Source: Pholis gunnellus (Eukaryota > Chordata > Actinopteri > Perciformes > Pholidae). Taken from it: a stretch of 64,000 nucleotides of DNA. The DNA lies in contig OU342816.1 in NCBI GenBank assembly GCA_910591455.2, forward strand, positions 17,345,138 through 17,409,137, in the 5' to 3' direction. The notes beneath the pieces are model-generated. The model ran no database searches. It worked only from the letters and a program-made list of their open reading frames with translations, and was not told the DNA's origin. Shown here piece after piece: positions 25,109-37,700 of this stretch (position 1 is its first letter; every line of letters starts with the position of its first letter). The translations under genes and the position numbers were made by a program.

Positions 25109-28100
25109 ACTCTGGTGATGAGTAATTGACACACAGTGCAAACTGCAGGCAATGTGGGGCCCAGCGTGGGTAATCTCATACTTTGCACGTCAGCTGGATT
25201 CTCACGACGTCACAAGATCACGGGATCACATATCACACGACCAATCCATTCTTGTGAGGAGCTACTTACATGTGGCTTAGATGTATGCGAGAAGACACGG
25301 AGAGGCGACGGTTCGATGGCGGCAGTTTTATCAGAGCTGGAGAGTATTACTTCGTGCGAAGGACGAGCAAAGAACACCACCGAGGGCTTTTCTCGATGGA
25401 AAAGATGTTTTTGCTCTTCTCCCGACTTCTGGCTTCGGCAAGAGATTGATTGACAGATGGTTCATCCAATCAGCCGCCAAGTATTTTTGAAAGGGCCGGT
25501 CCTTTTCTAAACAGTTTCTAATGACGGCTTCTCAGATGGGTCTGTGTATCAAACCAGCTGGCGGGTCTGGTTAGGGTATCTCAGGCCATAGTGACTGACT
25601 GACTTGGCAATTCTGTGGTTGAAAGCATGCAATGCAACCGCAGAGCAGCTTCCAATCACGGTGACATTAGGAGGAGTACATCGTCAGTGGTCGTGACGGG
25701 GGCTAGAATTAATTTGACCAATCATATCACCTCGTTCTCTCTACTTTTAAAAGAGGTATGATATTCAGCAAAGTGCTTTGACAGTTTTATAATGGAGAAA
25801 ACAAAGCGTTTGACCTGGCCTGTGCAGGCAGGAAACCTTGACACAAAAATTGCACTGTGCTGTTTGATCACTGTGACACTGCCCCCACTGCGTCTCTCCT
25901 CCTACTTCAGTACAGTCAAGTTCACAGAGACTCACAAAATACAGGTGCAGGCAGAAAAGAGCCGGTGTGCACCCAAGAAAAATGCTACTTTCCAGGCATA
26001 GTGCCGCAGTATGTGCTGTGCACCATCATGAAGATATGAATGCATATTGTGCCCCTCTAGCACTGGGCCGACAATACCATGAATTGGACGTGCAATTCTG
26101 TCCGGCGAGTTGCTTTTAGCTGAAAGTTCGTTTTTTGGCAGGGCGGGATGTGGACACATGGGGTAACAGTTCAGCATCAATTTCTGAATGTCGGTCAGTG
26201 TTTGCAAACCGTGGAGTTGAACGGATAGAACTCGACAAGTCAGTGTCAAAGTTGTAAGGACATAGCACACGAAGTAAGCTTTTTTTTGTAGAACGAATAA
26301 CCTCAGACTGGAAAATAGCTGTTGGAAATTTGCAACTGTTTTTGTTGTGAATATGAATCCTTTTTTTTTTTATGAAGTTCTAATGTTTGTGTTGAGAAAG
26401 TGTAATTCTTTTTGCTTGGAGAGAGGGCGAAATGAGATTCTTGACAGTGCTCATCTTTCTTTAGGTCTAATCTGTCTTCCTTTGTGTGTGCTCTCCTGGA
26501 GAAGGCTGAATTTCTGTGCTACAGGCTTGAGGAGCGAAAGCTGAGGACAGTTCCCCGGAGTCCGGACACCAAAGGCCCCCGGGCCTCCACAGCTCATAAA
26601 CAGATGTGTCCTTGTCCCCAGCCAAGCGCAGCCACTCAAGTGGCAAAGCAGGGGCCCAATAATTGTGAAGAATTGAAAGCTAAATATTGGCTTTATCTCC
26701 TCAGTAATAAAAGGGCCATGAAATTGATTTAATGCTGCAGCGCTTCTCTTGGGTGGCTTCTTACAGCGTGAGCACAAAACAATGAGCAGCAGCCATCTAT
26801 TAATTAACCCACCTAATCCTGCAAAGTTAATCTCTCACCACAACTTTGCCCGCAACTAACTTCCAAGCCAGTGGGTCTATTGGGGGTGTCATGACAATGG
26901 CAGAGCGGGGAAGATGGATTCAGCACTTAGGAAAGGAGAGAGAGAGGGATGGGGGGGGGGGAGAGGTGGAGTGTGCTGCATGAAACACTGTTCCGCCCAG
27001 CAACCGTGGGGACTGTAAGTGGAAATGCAGGGGTGCATGGCCATCATTAGCATAGTATCAGAGTTGATTTGTGTTTTTGTGAAAAGAGGCGGAGAATGTC
27101 ATTTGAGCTGTACGAATCAGTTCCCCGTGTGGCGCGGCAGCAGCGGCTGATTTTAGTTGCCTTTTGTCGTCTTTTTCTTTTTTTTTTCCTGTTATTTTTT
27201 TTCCCTTGCCACCTCGGCCCATTATTCTCTCTTGAGCTGTTAGACGGTTGGGAGGAAAAGTGACATTTCTTTCTCTTCTTCACCTGCCTGCAAGTCGCAA
27301 CATGATGGCACCTCGCACCCAACACACACATTGATGGTCGTATTGTGTCGGCCGAGTTGTGAATTACCTCCTTCTCAGCCGGCTGATGAAAAGCTATGTG
27401 TTTTTCTCTTTGGCTGCGGCTCATCTGACCCTGCCCTGTCACCCCCCCCTTCCTCCCTCTCATCTCGTCTTTTGTGTCAGCCCTTCTTGGTGGAATAGCA
27501 GTACAAGGCTGAATCGGAAAATAGGTCACCCACTGGTGCACTTCTCACCTCCACAGCTTTCAAAAAAATAATTCTCGAAGGTGCCCTGTGCCATTTTGTA
27601 ATGTCTAAACCACACAGTCTCCCTCATATGGCCAAAACATAGAAGAAACGCACACACATTCATCTGAAAATAAATAAATTAAGAAGGATTCCAACTGAGG
27701 GAATTTGAAGATCTTTTTTTTTCTTCTTTTTTTTTTTTGCTAGTGAGGAGAGCATTTCCTGTGGAGATAATTTTAGGATACTGATTAGACATAGACGGTG
27801 TTGAGCCCAGAGTGAGGAATCTCATCACCACCGCTAATGACATGCCAATTCCTGTGCTGAGAGAGGAGCCCAGGCCCTGGGCATGGACTAGCCTCTGTCA
27901 GCCACCTCTAGCTACTGTGTTCATTAAGGCTAACAATGTAATTACAATTCACAGATACTGCGTCGGCTTAATTACAGACTGATTATTAGGCTGATATTTG
28001 CAGGAATAATCAGACCCTAAAGAAGGGGATTTGTATTTGCGTGGTAGTAAGGCCTTACAGTTATTATGGTATCATAAACTGACAATTTGGACAGATTTAT

Positions 28101-29067
28101 GAATGTTTTTAAAGCTTCACAAATCTCAGCGTTGGAGTACTATAAATATTTACCAAAGAAGAAACGCGCACGAGAGACTTGTTCAGTCTTCACAACAGAT
28201 TGAAGTCTCCTCTGAATGACGAATCTTCCAACAGATGTCTCCATTTGATTTGACATATTCTTTCTACCGTGCGTCTTCTACCTGAATAGCCCAGCAGAGA
28301 ATGTGGAATACTTTGCCCCGTGCATCAATGTGGATGATTCGGATTCCATAGAAAGTCCCAGTAATTGGGAGCACTCCTGAACAAAATGCAGGGATGGTCC
28401 CCAGTGGGCGGGCTACAATGCCCATGTCTGTGCAGCTCAGAAGTGGCTGTAATCTTTCATCCAAAGCATGTGACATGAACACCCTCCAGAGCCGAATGCT
28501 TTCACTAATATAATCAGGGACTTGGTGAATCGCGAAAGTCAGTTTACTCACAGTTTTATGGATGAATAAGAAGTTGCACCTTTTCAGACGGACAGAAATG
28601 TTCTATGAAAACCGAGAGGATATGAATATTTAAAGTACATACTGTATAATATATATTCCAATATTATCACCCTGATGTACGTTACTGTTCATGACTTTTT
28701 AAACCATAAATCAAAGTTTTTGTGCCATGGTTTTGATATAATTTCAAATTAGCCTCATGATGATCATGACAAGCCTATTGAAGCTGCACAAGTTCTTTCT
28801 GTTTCAGTGTGATATTCGGTGAATTGCTCCTGGCTATCCCTCTGTTTCTCCGTATGGATCAGTGGGTCTGCAGGGTTTTGAATATCACAGTGGGTTCAGT
28901 GAGAGTCGGCTGATAGATGTCGCCCTGACATGAGCCCCAGTCTTTGACAGCTATGGTTTTTATCCCGTAGCTCAGTGCTGGTATCAACATTCTCCTGTAG
29001 CTCTGGGACGTACTCATCCATGTGCAGGAAGTGATGCGTGTGTGTATGTGTGTGTATGTGCCTGCAG

Positions 29068-29130
29068 GCTTCCCAGCGACAGCATACGGACCGGTGGCGG
29101 CGGCGGCGGTAGCAGCAGCGCGTGGCTCAG
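29068..29130 (+). CDS. msi2: msi2 coding exon: Ala-rich block (short splice form)
   Basis: The exon is 63 bases: two bases complete a Gly codon, 20 codons follow and one base is left over. It encodes (G)[20 protein letters not shown], which matches the MSI2 segment [21 protein letters not shown]. The acceptor is GCCTGCAG, preceded by a TGTGTGTATG-rich stretch instead of an ordinary pyrimidine tract. The donor used in this form is CAG|GTAGGG. Joined to exon 44286-44440 it gives [18 protein letters not shown], the counterpart of mammalian [18 protein letters not shown]. The four successive GCG codons make a pure trinucleotide run. A second donor 57 bases downstream extends the exon. Confidence 0.95.
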
Positions 29131-29187
29131 GTAGGGGGGCCCGTGGAAGAGGCGGCTACTTGGCGTACCCACAGAGCACAGGGCCAG
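29131..29187 (+). CDS. msi2: in-frame exon extension: RG-rich segment of msi2
   Basis: These 57 bases stay in the open frame of the preceding exon and end at CCAG|GTAAAC, a better 5' splice site than the proximal GTAGGG. They encode 19 residues, GRGARGRGGYLAYPQSTGP. The RG/RGG repeats are typical targets of arginine methylation and can bind RNA (family-level knowledge; not shown here). Both donors leave the same phase (one base over), so either can be joined to 40278 or 44286. The extension has Arg, Gly and Tyr codons in good register with no stop. MSI2 isoforms with this segment are, to my memory, known in other vertebrates, which supports it as real alternative sequence. Confidence 0.85.
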
Positions 29188-32100
29188 GTAAACGCTCTGT
29201 CCATGTTCTGTGTGGCTGCTGCTCTCTCCAACTTCTCCTGCTCTGCTTCTCCCCATAGACATAGTCCCCCGAGGCCCCATGCACACACATCCGGCAACGA
29301 TTTGAGTTTAGACTGACAGCATCGTACACACATACAGTAGAGATTTCTATCCAGGGCCTCTCTGTGTACATGGTTCCACTGTTAAAACGGCTACTTTGAT
29401 TTGACTCCAAAAAAACAAAAACAAAACGGGAGGCAACACTTTCTGTAAGTTTAGTGAACTAGTAGGGACAACTTAATAATGTACAGTTAATGTAACACAG
29501 AAAATTGAGTACAGTCTACATAAAAAAGCCAAGGCAATGAGATTATTAATATGATTAAAGTCAGCATATGCAATACATCAGACTTGATGGCTGTGTGAAA
29601 ATAGTACATTTTTAACATGTTTACTGTTTATTTCTGTGTATTGCATAAAGTCTACATTAAATAATTAGTGAACACTCAATATGCGTTTCAACAAATTAAT
29701 CAACATTTAATTTTAATAATTTAATAAATTAAGTAATTATTGTTAGTTTCACCAACTTAATCTTAAGCACGCAAACATAATAAACCAAATCGGAGGTAAA
29801 AAACTTCTGAGACATTAGAATAAAAAAAATAAAATAACTGTTGTTCCCTCCAAACAAATTACAATTTGACCCTGCAATGTGTGCGATATCAGTTTCCAGA
29901 ATTAAATCGGGACATACAGCTATCTTAAAACCCTTCACAGTACACAACTCCTGCGTAACACTCCTTCTGGACCATATAACTAACTTAACTACGCTTCACA
30001 GGCACTGCACAGTGCTGACACATGGACTGAGTGTCCCAAGAAAGTTGCCAGTAATCACAGTTTCCAAAATTCCAAAAAAGACTATTTTAAAGTGCAGCTC
30101 AATGTCTCATTTATAAACATATTTCATTAAACCATGAACTTAAAAAAACCCCACACCATTAAATGAAAAACGTTCAGCTCCACACCATACCTCACTGGAA
30201 GCCTCAGTATGAACACACGTACTTTAGAACACAGGAAAAAGCACAAGCCGTGTCGGCCCAGCAGCCATGTTTGATTATCTAAGCCAGTGTTTTAAGTCTC
30301 TCAAGGAGTCTTTGAAAAACTTCAGAGGTCTGAAAAGTTTGGGAGGATTTTACTCTCTGCAAGACACACAGATTATTATCTAACTATGCACTATGTCATA
30401 TTTGTTGATTTAAGCATACATATCAATTCAAGAGATGTTAGGTGATTAAATTCAGAAGATGCTTCATACCTTTAGCCTTAAGATATCGTCTTATTCTTTT
30501 AAAAAGAATCAGCTCCGGGCTGAGACGGACGCTTTCCAACAGTCTCAGAGAAGTTTTGTTCGAACCTTCTCACACTTTCACCTCACGTGAAGGCTGCTAT
30601 TTGCACACACTTGCTAGTTGCTACACTGACCTACTGCTCCTCCTTGGAGGTATACAAAGTACAAGAGGCACCATCCGACATGATCAAACAGAGAAGAGCA
30701 CTCCTATTCAAGTGTGAGGCAATCAAGTCATGACTTTAACAATAATACTTTCAAATCGCCAATCGATATAATTTCTAATTCTATTTCTGTAAAACTTAAG
30801 AGTTAGCAAAAATATTTTAACCACTTTTGCATAAATAATAGAAAATATCTCAAATAAATAAGAAAACAATATACAAAAGCACTACTAGTATGTTCCCCTT
30901 GTAACCATTTCCATTACATTTCTCCAGAATAAACCGTTAACCCTTTTTTAACGTAAACGTTCCTTTCTTTAACTAATCCCTCCGCACTGACTGCAACTGA
31001 AATACAAAACAATCTTCTTTAACCAAAAGTAAAACAATGCAGGTCTAAGTCTTTGCTTCGGAGCTAATGGCCTAAAACAAATGTCTGCTGATTCAAGCTA
31101 CCAATAAAAAAAAGAAAAACACACACACGTGTAATTTAAGTTTATAGCCACAAGTCCATGGGATGTTACCTGAAGCATGAGCAAGGGAAAGAGGGAGAAC
31201 AGAGGAGGATTGATGGATAAAAGCTGCGAGTAGATTTCAGGCTGGACGCTGCAACAGACCAACGCGGCGCTCTGACCGGCAGCAACAGGAGACATCTCCT
31301 CCTCACGGGGTCCATAGACTGTAGACCCTCGTCCCCCTCTCTGCCCGATGAATACAAATGCCCTTCACCTCAGTCCCTTTAATCAATCAATCATTCAAAA
31401 GATATGGTCACTCATACTTTGCCAGTTAGAGTACGAATAAAATACAATAGTCTAAAAGTAGGTTACAGCTATTAGGATTAACAGGATTATTCCTTTGAGA
31501 TCTCCTTGCAGCAAACATTTTGTGAGGTTAAAAAAAAAAAATGTTTGCAAATTAGGCAATACACTTTGTCTAAATATATGACTGCCAGGAGAATATTTCT
31601 CGATGCCAGATAAGAATATGTTTTGTTTGTCGTTAGACATGGTATGTTAAGATCACCATTCATGGTAAACTAACCCTAGTTATAGTGAAATGTCAAGCAG
31701 TACCGCAATTTACACTAAAGCTAGTCCTGTTTACTTTTCATACCACCACTCTTCTTCACTTTTCATGTACTTTTCTGTCTATCTGGTATCTGGTGAAAGC
31801 ACCCTGAACCTTGGACACTTTACTAATGACTGTTTGCCATGTGGTTGCTGCACCGATTTAAATCGTATTCTGCTGCTGCACCTGTATGCTGCGGGGTACG
31901 AGTAAATACAAACGTTTAAAAATTCAGGTAAAAAGATAAGTCGAAGGCTCAGACATCAACTTCCAATACAACGCACTCCGTTAAAGCATGATAACAGCAC
32001 ACACCGTATTCACATGCAGACAAATATCTCCCAAGAGATGTGTTCCAAAAAAACAGGAAGCCGGTTTCTTGCTGTCTTAAACACAGCATTGATGGACTTG

Positions 32101-32739
32101 TTGGCTTCATTTGGACACCCTGCTTTCTGCTCCTTAACAACTGTAGATCATTCAATAGCTGTCAATAATCGCTCCCCTGACTGAACACACAGCCTCCGGG
32201 CTTTAGTGTAGAGTGTCTCTCCTAATCAGACGTGCAATTAGAAGCTCGTTGGTAAAACTCTGTTTTAATTGTAACTCGGATGCTGTCTGCGCTGTGCGGT
32301 CCCTCACCGACATACAGTCAGTAGACTGCTGCCTATGTCACGTGCTGCGACACCTGAAGATGCACACACGTGCACATGAACACACAGGCGGGTGACAATA
32401 CGAGTGGCTGAAGTGCACGCGTACCACCTACAGGCGCACACACGTACAGACAAAACAAATTCCCCCGTCTGTCCTCATTTGCACTAAATTCAAATCAACA
32501 CGGGGAACACTGGAAGCCAATCAGATGCTCGGTCTTGCACATCGGGGCTATTTGATTTTGCATTTTCAAAACAAACAATTTGCCCAACAATTGCAATGAA
32601 CATCACCAAGAAGCAGGAATGTTGATTTGGGGTTAGCAGCAGCCAGGAAGCAAGAGACGTGATGGCAACCATTATGTACAGTTTAATTCTGACAGCTGCA
32701 AATGGAAGGGAGACGAGTAAATGACTATGAACAGGGGGA

Positions 32740-32756
32740 GGGGGGGGGGGGGGGGG
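32740..32756. repeat. G17 homopolymer
   Basis: Seventeen G residues, preceded by GGGGGA, within an intron. Confidence 0.94.
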
Positions 32757-34284
32757 TGTGGGTGGTAAACAGTGACATCATGGGCCTGTTTTAGAGTACT
32801 TAGACAGCCATGAGGCAGCAAAACATCACTCAGGGAAATTGCCATGCTCCCTATGTCTATGGCAGAATATGTCTGCAAAGCATTATCACAATAACAGCAA
32901 GCCAATCTGGAACATGGATGTGATATTAAAAAAATATAACTGTAGGTTGTCACCTAAATCAGCTTGTACCCTTATATTGTTACCATTTCTTAACTGTTTC
33001 ATTCTCTAGAGGAAAGCGTCACCGATGCATCTTGATGATATAACAGGTCCAGTCCTTCGTCCTGTGGTTTGTGGATTTGTGACTTGGTAGAATGAGAGTT
33101 TCCGGCACAGCCTCACTTACTCTTTGACAATGAGTGACAAATGGTTTATTGATGATTTATCAAGTGTTTGAGATGGTGCTAATAGCACACTACTCCATGG
33201 ATGAATACACTCAGTGGTGTCTTCTCTCTATACAGACACAGACGGAACAGAGGACACAGATTGTTAAGGCTTGACCTTCCTCTCTGTGTATTGTCCGGGG
33301 GATGTTGCTGCATCTCCGTCCTATCATACAATCTAATTTGCAGCATACTCGGGGCCCAAAATCAACTCGGGATTGGAAATAGCAATTCTAGTGGTTTATT
33401 TATTCATTTATTTGCCGAATCTTCTAATTTTAGTGCAGACGAGGGTTTTTGTTGTAGAAAAAAAAAAAAAGCATATATGAGCTGTAAGTGTGGATTCTTT
33501 GTGCTTTGACTCCACCTACAGTTCCCATAGAGCACCACATATTATATAGTGTGTATGCTTTGACCCAGTAGGTGGGGTGCATCAGGAGTGGGGTGTCACC
33601 TAAAGTGGCAGTCAAGTCAAGTTAAATGTCACAGGAAATAAATACCAAAAAAACATAAACATTCCTAAATATATATCCCAAATATAATTCCACCTTAACC
33701 ATCTTTATTATTCAGATATGCGTTTCTTCAGCAGAAGCCCTTTTTCTGCAGGTATCACTTTTCTCGGGCTGTGAGGGATGTTTGTCAGCAATACACACAG
33801 AGAGCGTTGTAAACATGGAAGACATTTTCCATCCCTGACAGAGGGCACTTTCACACTACTCCCAAAGCTCAACAGACAAAATGACAGCATGCTGACTTCC
33901 CCCTCTATGACAGACCAGTGCTGATTACAAGGTGTATTTTCGACTTCTCTGGAGTACCGTAGCAAGAAACGTTACTGAAGACATGGACTCTGCACCATCT
34001 TTGAAAACTCTGCTGCATCTGCATTTGTATTTGTTTATCATATGTTCAAATTCCCATTGAGCTACCAGAGAAGATCTTATTGCTTATTTTTGACATTTGC
34101 ATAATTTGACTTTCTCTTAGTAGGTTTGCATTTAAATACTGCACAAATACAATAGTTTGAGGTGCAGCTTGAAGTTAAGAGTCTCCCATTTTAAGGCAGG
34201 AAAAAGTCCCAGTTATCAAAGTCGTGCTTACTTCTATAGGAAAAAACGACGTTTTATTTAGTAAAATTTGAATCTGAGATGGTG

Positions 34285-34750
34285 TCGGTCCTGATGCTTT
34301 TTGAAGAGGTTGGTCTTCAGTCGGTATTTGAAGATGGCGAGGTATCTCTGCTGCCCTGATCTCTACCAGGAGCCTGTTGAACTACTAAAGAGCAAGAACA
34401 AGGACTAGCCTTGACGCGCGTCTGTGAGGAAGTTTGAGAGACTTTTGGCTCCAGGCGACGAGTAGATCTGAGAGATGTGGCTACTGCACAGAGTTTACCA
34501 TCGCCTGGAGCTAGAGAGGTGCTGGCCCAAACATGGCTTTATAATCCTGGTCTCCCAGATTTTAACCTTGCTTGAACTACTGCAGGGTGCCACTGGAGGA
34601 TGCAAAGGGCAGTCACTTAATATCAGTGGGAGGGGCTGAACATCTGCATAGTAGAGCAGAAAGGAGGAAATTGCTAATTTGGAGGTGACTAATGCATGCA
34701 CCAGCACCTGGGCTGCATTGTGGACACGTATAATCTGCTGTTGATATGAA
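34285..34750. repeat. probable degraded interspersed repeat
   Basis: Segments such as TTTTTGAAGAGGTTGGTCTT, then TTGAAGATGGCGAGG, GGAGCCTGTTGAACTACT and later AGGTGACTAATGCATGCACC resemble, from memory, a dispersed fish repeat that contains GAAGAGGTGGGTCTTCAGTC and GGACCAGCAGCTGGG. No open reading frame survives and the ends cannot be placed. The assignment depends on memory rather than on a second copy in this window. Confidence 0.4.
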
Positions 34751-37700
34751 GGATGAACCTGCATAAATGTGCCACGGCTGCCACTTAAAATGAATGTCAG
34801 GTAGTTTATACGTGAACATAATTCTAATATAAGACATTTATCTCAACAACAACAACAACACTATTTTACACATTCTTTAAAAGAATGCGGTTATCATTCT
34901 GTTTTCTTCATTTTAAAGTAGACATATGTGACATTTCCTGTGCTATAGGATTGTCAGATAAAAGCAGAGTCAAATGCGAGTGATGCAGATGGTTCTGACA
35001 GTCCAGGGAACTTCACAGGTCCCAGCCTACTCTGGTTGAGTGTTTTCCTGAGTCCCTCTGAGCTTTCTGCGAAGCTCAAAATGTCAGTCTCAGATCTCGG
35101 CTCTACCTGCAGTGTACTCAAAGCCCCATTCAGCTGCTGTTAGAGGACTGGGTACTTGCTATGTACACGGTGTCTGACTTGACTCGGGTGTTAAAAACTG
35201 CAATAGAGTTGGCTGTGGTCAGATATATTGGACTGCTGTTTAGATTGCAGAGGTGTCTCTCGCCCGGAAGGTCTTTGCGTTCTTAAAAGCCCGTTCCTCC
35301 CCTCAGTTGGTTGTTGCTCTTCTTTGTTCTTTTCTCTCTTTTGTTCTACCCACTTCTTCTCCCGCCTCCTTTTTTTCTTCACCAATGAAAAGAAGGAAAC
35401 TCGTGTGACAGACATTTCCAAATTAAGATCATTATCAATTTCCTCCCAACAAGCTCTGTGATCTTCAGCAGTGCCAGAGAGGAGACCATGGATTGGCTGT
35501 GTGCACTGGTCTTAATCAATCTGGCTCTTTGTGAGCTCGGGTCCATTTGTCCCAGATGCTAATCTACAGAGCTCAGCTCTGAGGCCATAGGCGCTTTACA
35601 TGTATTTGGTGCAAAATAACATGAGCAGGCATGCCAAGCCCATCCCACCGGGGTTTTTGTCTGAGGCCCAGGGAAAGATGTGACACATCGGGGAGGGCAA
35701 AGTGTCCCTTTGCGCCTCCGCCACGAAGCGATGCCTCTCACAGCTGTGGGTAGCAGATGCTCCGAGGTTACAGGCACAGGCCTTTAGGGACATCACCACT
35801 CTGCCCTCCAGGGGCCGCACACGTAACACACTCTCCAAAGAAAACTTACTGAGGGCTTAACGGGAGTACGCTATGTTATAGTCAGTCCTCATGAACTACA
35901 GTATGTGTTGTCTCCTTCCTAATCAGTACAGGATTTCCTGTTTCATTGGCGTCATACAATTCATTTTGAAGTGACATTTTACAATCTTTTTACTTATTTG
36001 TTCGTAATAATAATGACATGCCGATTGCAAAGTCAACTACATAGTTTCCCGCCTCCCTACTTCAATACACGATAGCATTTTGTACAACTCTGAGATAAAT
36101 GCCAGCAAATAACATTTTGTAAGATGCTGGAAGATTTGTCAATCTATGAACACACAATATCTGAGTGAGCGTTTGCTGGAAATTGTAATTCCTCTTCCGG
36201 GAAATTCATATTGTCCTTCCCCCTGCATCTAAGTGACCATTAGATGTAGCCGGTATCACTCTCAGATTTCAGTTATAGTGAGTCCTACATTTCTTCAGAT
36301 CACATAAGCCGGACCAGACATGTTTGAAAAGAAAGTGTTCAGCCAAAAGGCCAGGCCTGTCAGCTCTGAGGCTGCCCAGGATGGGGGTAATCTGTGCCGA
36401 CTGCCGATAACTGAGTGCCCTTTCTCAGTCCCAGCTAGACCAGATCCCACACAGGTTAAACATCTGCATTGAAATCCTTTAGTGTGCAAATTAGTGTGCA
36501 CTGATTAGTGGCACATTGTTTTACCCACGATCCAGTGTTCACCATGCCTCTTCCTCTGTAACGTCCCACTATCATTACCCAACCAAGGTTGCAAGGTAAA
36601 CCCAAATCAGTAGCTCTGTTACGTTTTTCCATTTCTGGAACGAACAGAAAGAAAAGGGAAGAGCAGGCATAACATTAAAAGTCACAAAAAAAAAATCTGA
36701 AAGCCTGAGTATGGGTGAGTAAATGCAAGAAGAAATCATCTGTTAAAATTAATTAGCCAAGCTTCTCTGAACAGAAAATGACAAGACATTAAATATGTAT
36801 TATTTATGAAATGTCTGTGCTCTCCGAAAAGGGTGTCTAGTGCTGTTAATTACTCAGCCATTCATTCAGAAAAGATTATTTCAGATGGAAAGTGAAAGCA
36901 AGGCTATACAGCAAAAGAGCTGTTAGTTTCTTTCACGCTATTTTTAAACGACATTGGTGAAAATGGAGAAGCTAATTATGGTAGCTCTGAAATTCAAAGC
37001 TAATTTGAGAAGCAGCATGTCAGGTTTATTGACATCTTCTGTAGAGTGATGCGGTTTGATGGCCACCGAGGAATCACTCCCGGCGCCGCGAGGGAAAGGG
37101 AGGAGCGGCTGCATGAAGAATTATTCCTTGCAGAAATGGAAATAACTTATGTTAATAGATTGTTAGATTCCCCTGTTCCCATTGTTCCCTGTAGACATGG
37201 CTGGTACATGTAAAGTACATCCAAAGAGTCGACGTATAGATGAAAGGTAAAGGCCTTAGGCACTGACTTGTTTGCGAACATGACTGAGAATATTACAAAT
37301 CCAGGTTTTGCTGTTGTTCAATATAAGCTGCTTTTATAGCAGGTTAGTTTATATGTTGAGTTTCTCTTAGATTGAATGAGAGGATAATCCCAAATTTGGT
37401 GCAGAACACTGGCGAACTTATGAAAATATTTATAAGTCCCAACAGGCCAGGGAGCATGACGCTGTATTTTATCATCGGCGTGATTAGTTTTATTTTCCAA
37501 CCGGTGAGAAAAAGAGCCGCAGTGCTTTCAAGGTTTGTGATTCCTCCTTAAAGGCAGTCACCTGGCAAAGTGGGAACGAGAGCAGGGCATTTATCCACTT
37601 ACAGAGAGCCACCCCGATGATGTCAGTAACAGATGACTGCAAGACACTCCCCTCTCCGTCGCTTCGCAGCCAGCTTTGGTCACCGAGGGCAGAAGGGAAA

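Larger units (their letters stand above)
8645..29067 (+). other. large msi2 intron (20.4 kb)
   Basis: This is the largest intron in the window. It contains a short DNA transposon (14850-15598), SINE/LINE-like fragments near 20990 and 25037, a possible terminal fragment of another element near 22880, several microsatellites (12848-12873 CA, 17639-17689 CA, 20415-20444 TG) and poly-G runs at 19149, 20444, 21336, 23078 and 26951. A repeat-poor stretch at about 27770-28060 looks like a conserved element. Open frames up to 180 codons (for example 20053-20595) cross microsatellites and have no known domain. I found no additional msi2 exon and no gene on the other strand. Confidence 0.8.

Noticed and set aside
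27047..27541. 164-codon minus-strand frame, Lys/Arg-rich
   Set aside because: The basic stretch comes from a T/C-rich tract read backwards; there is no domain or gene context.
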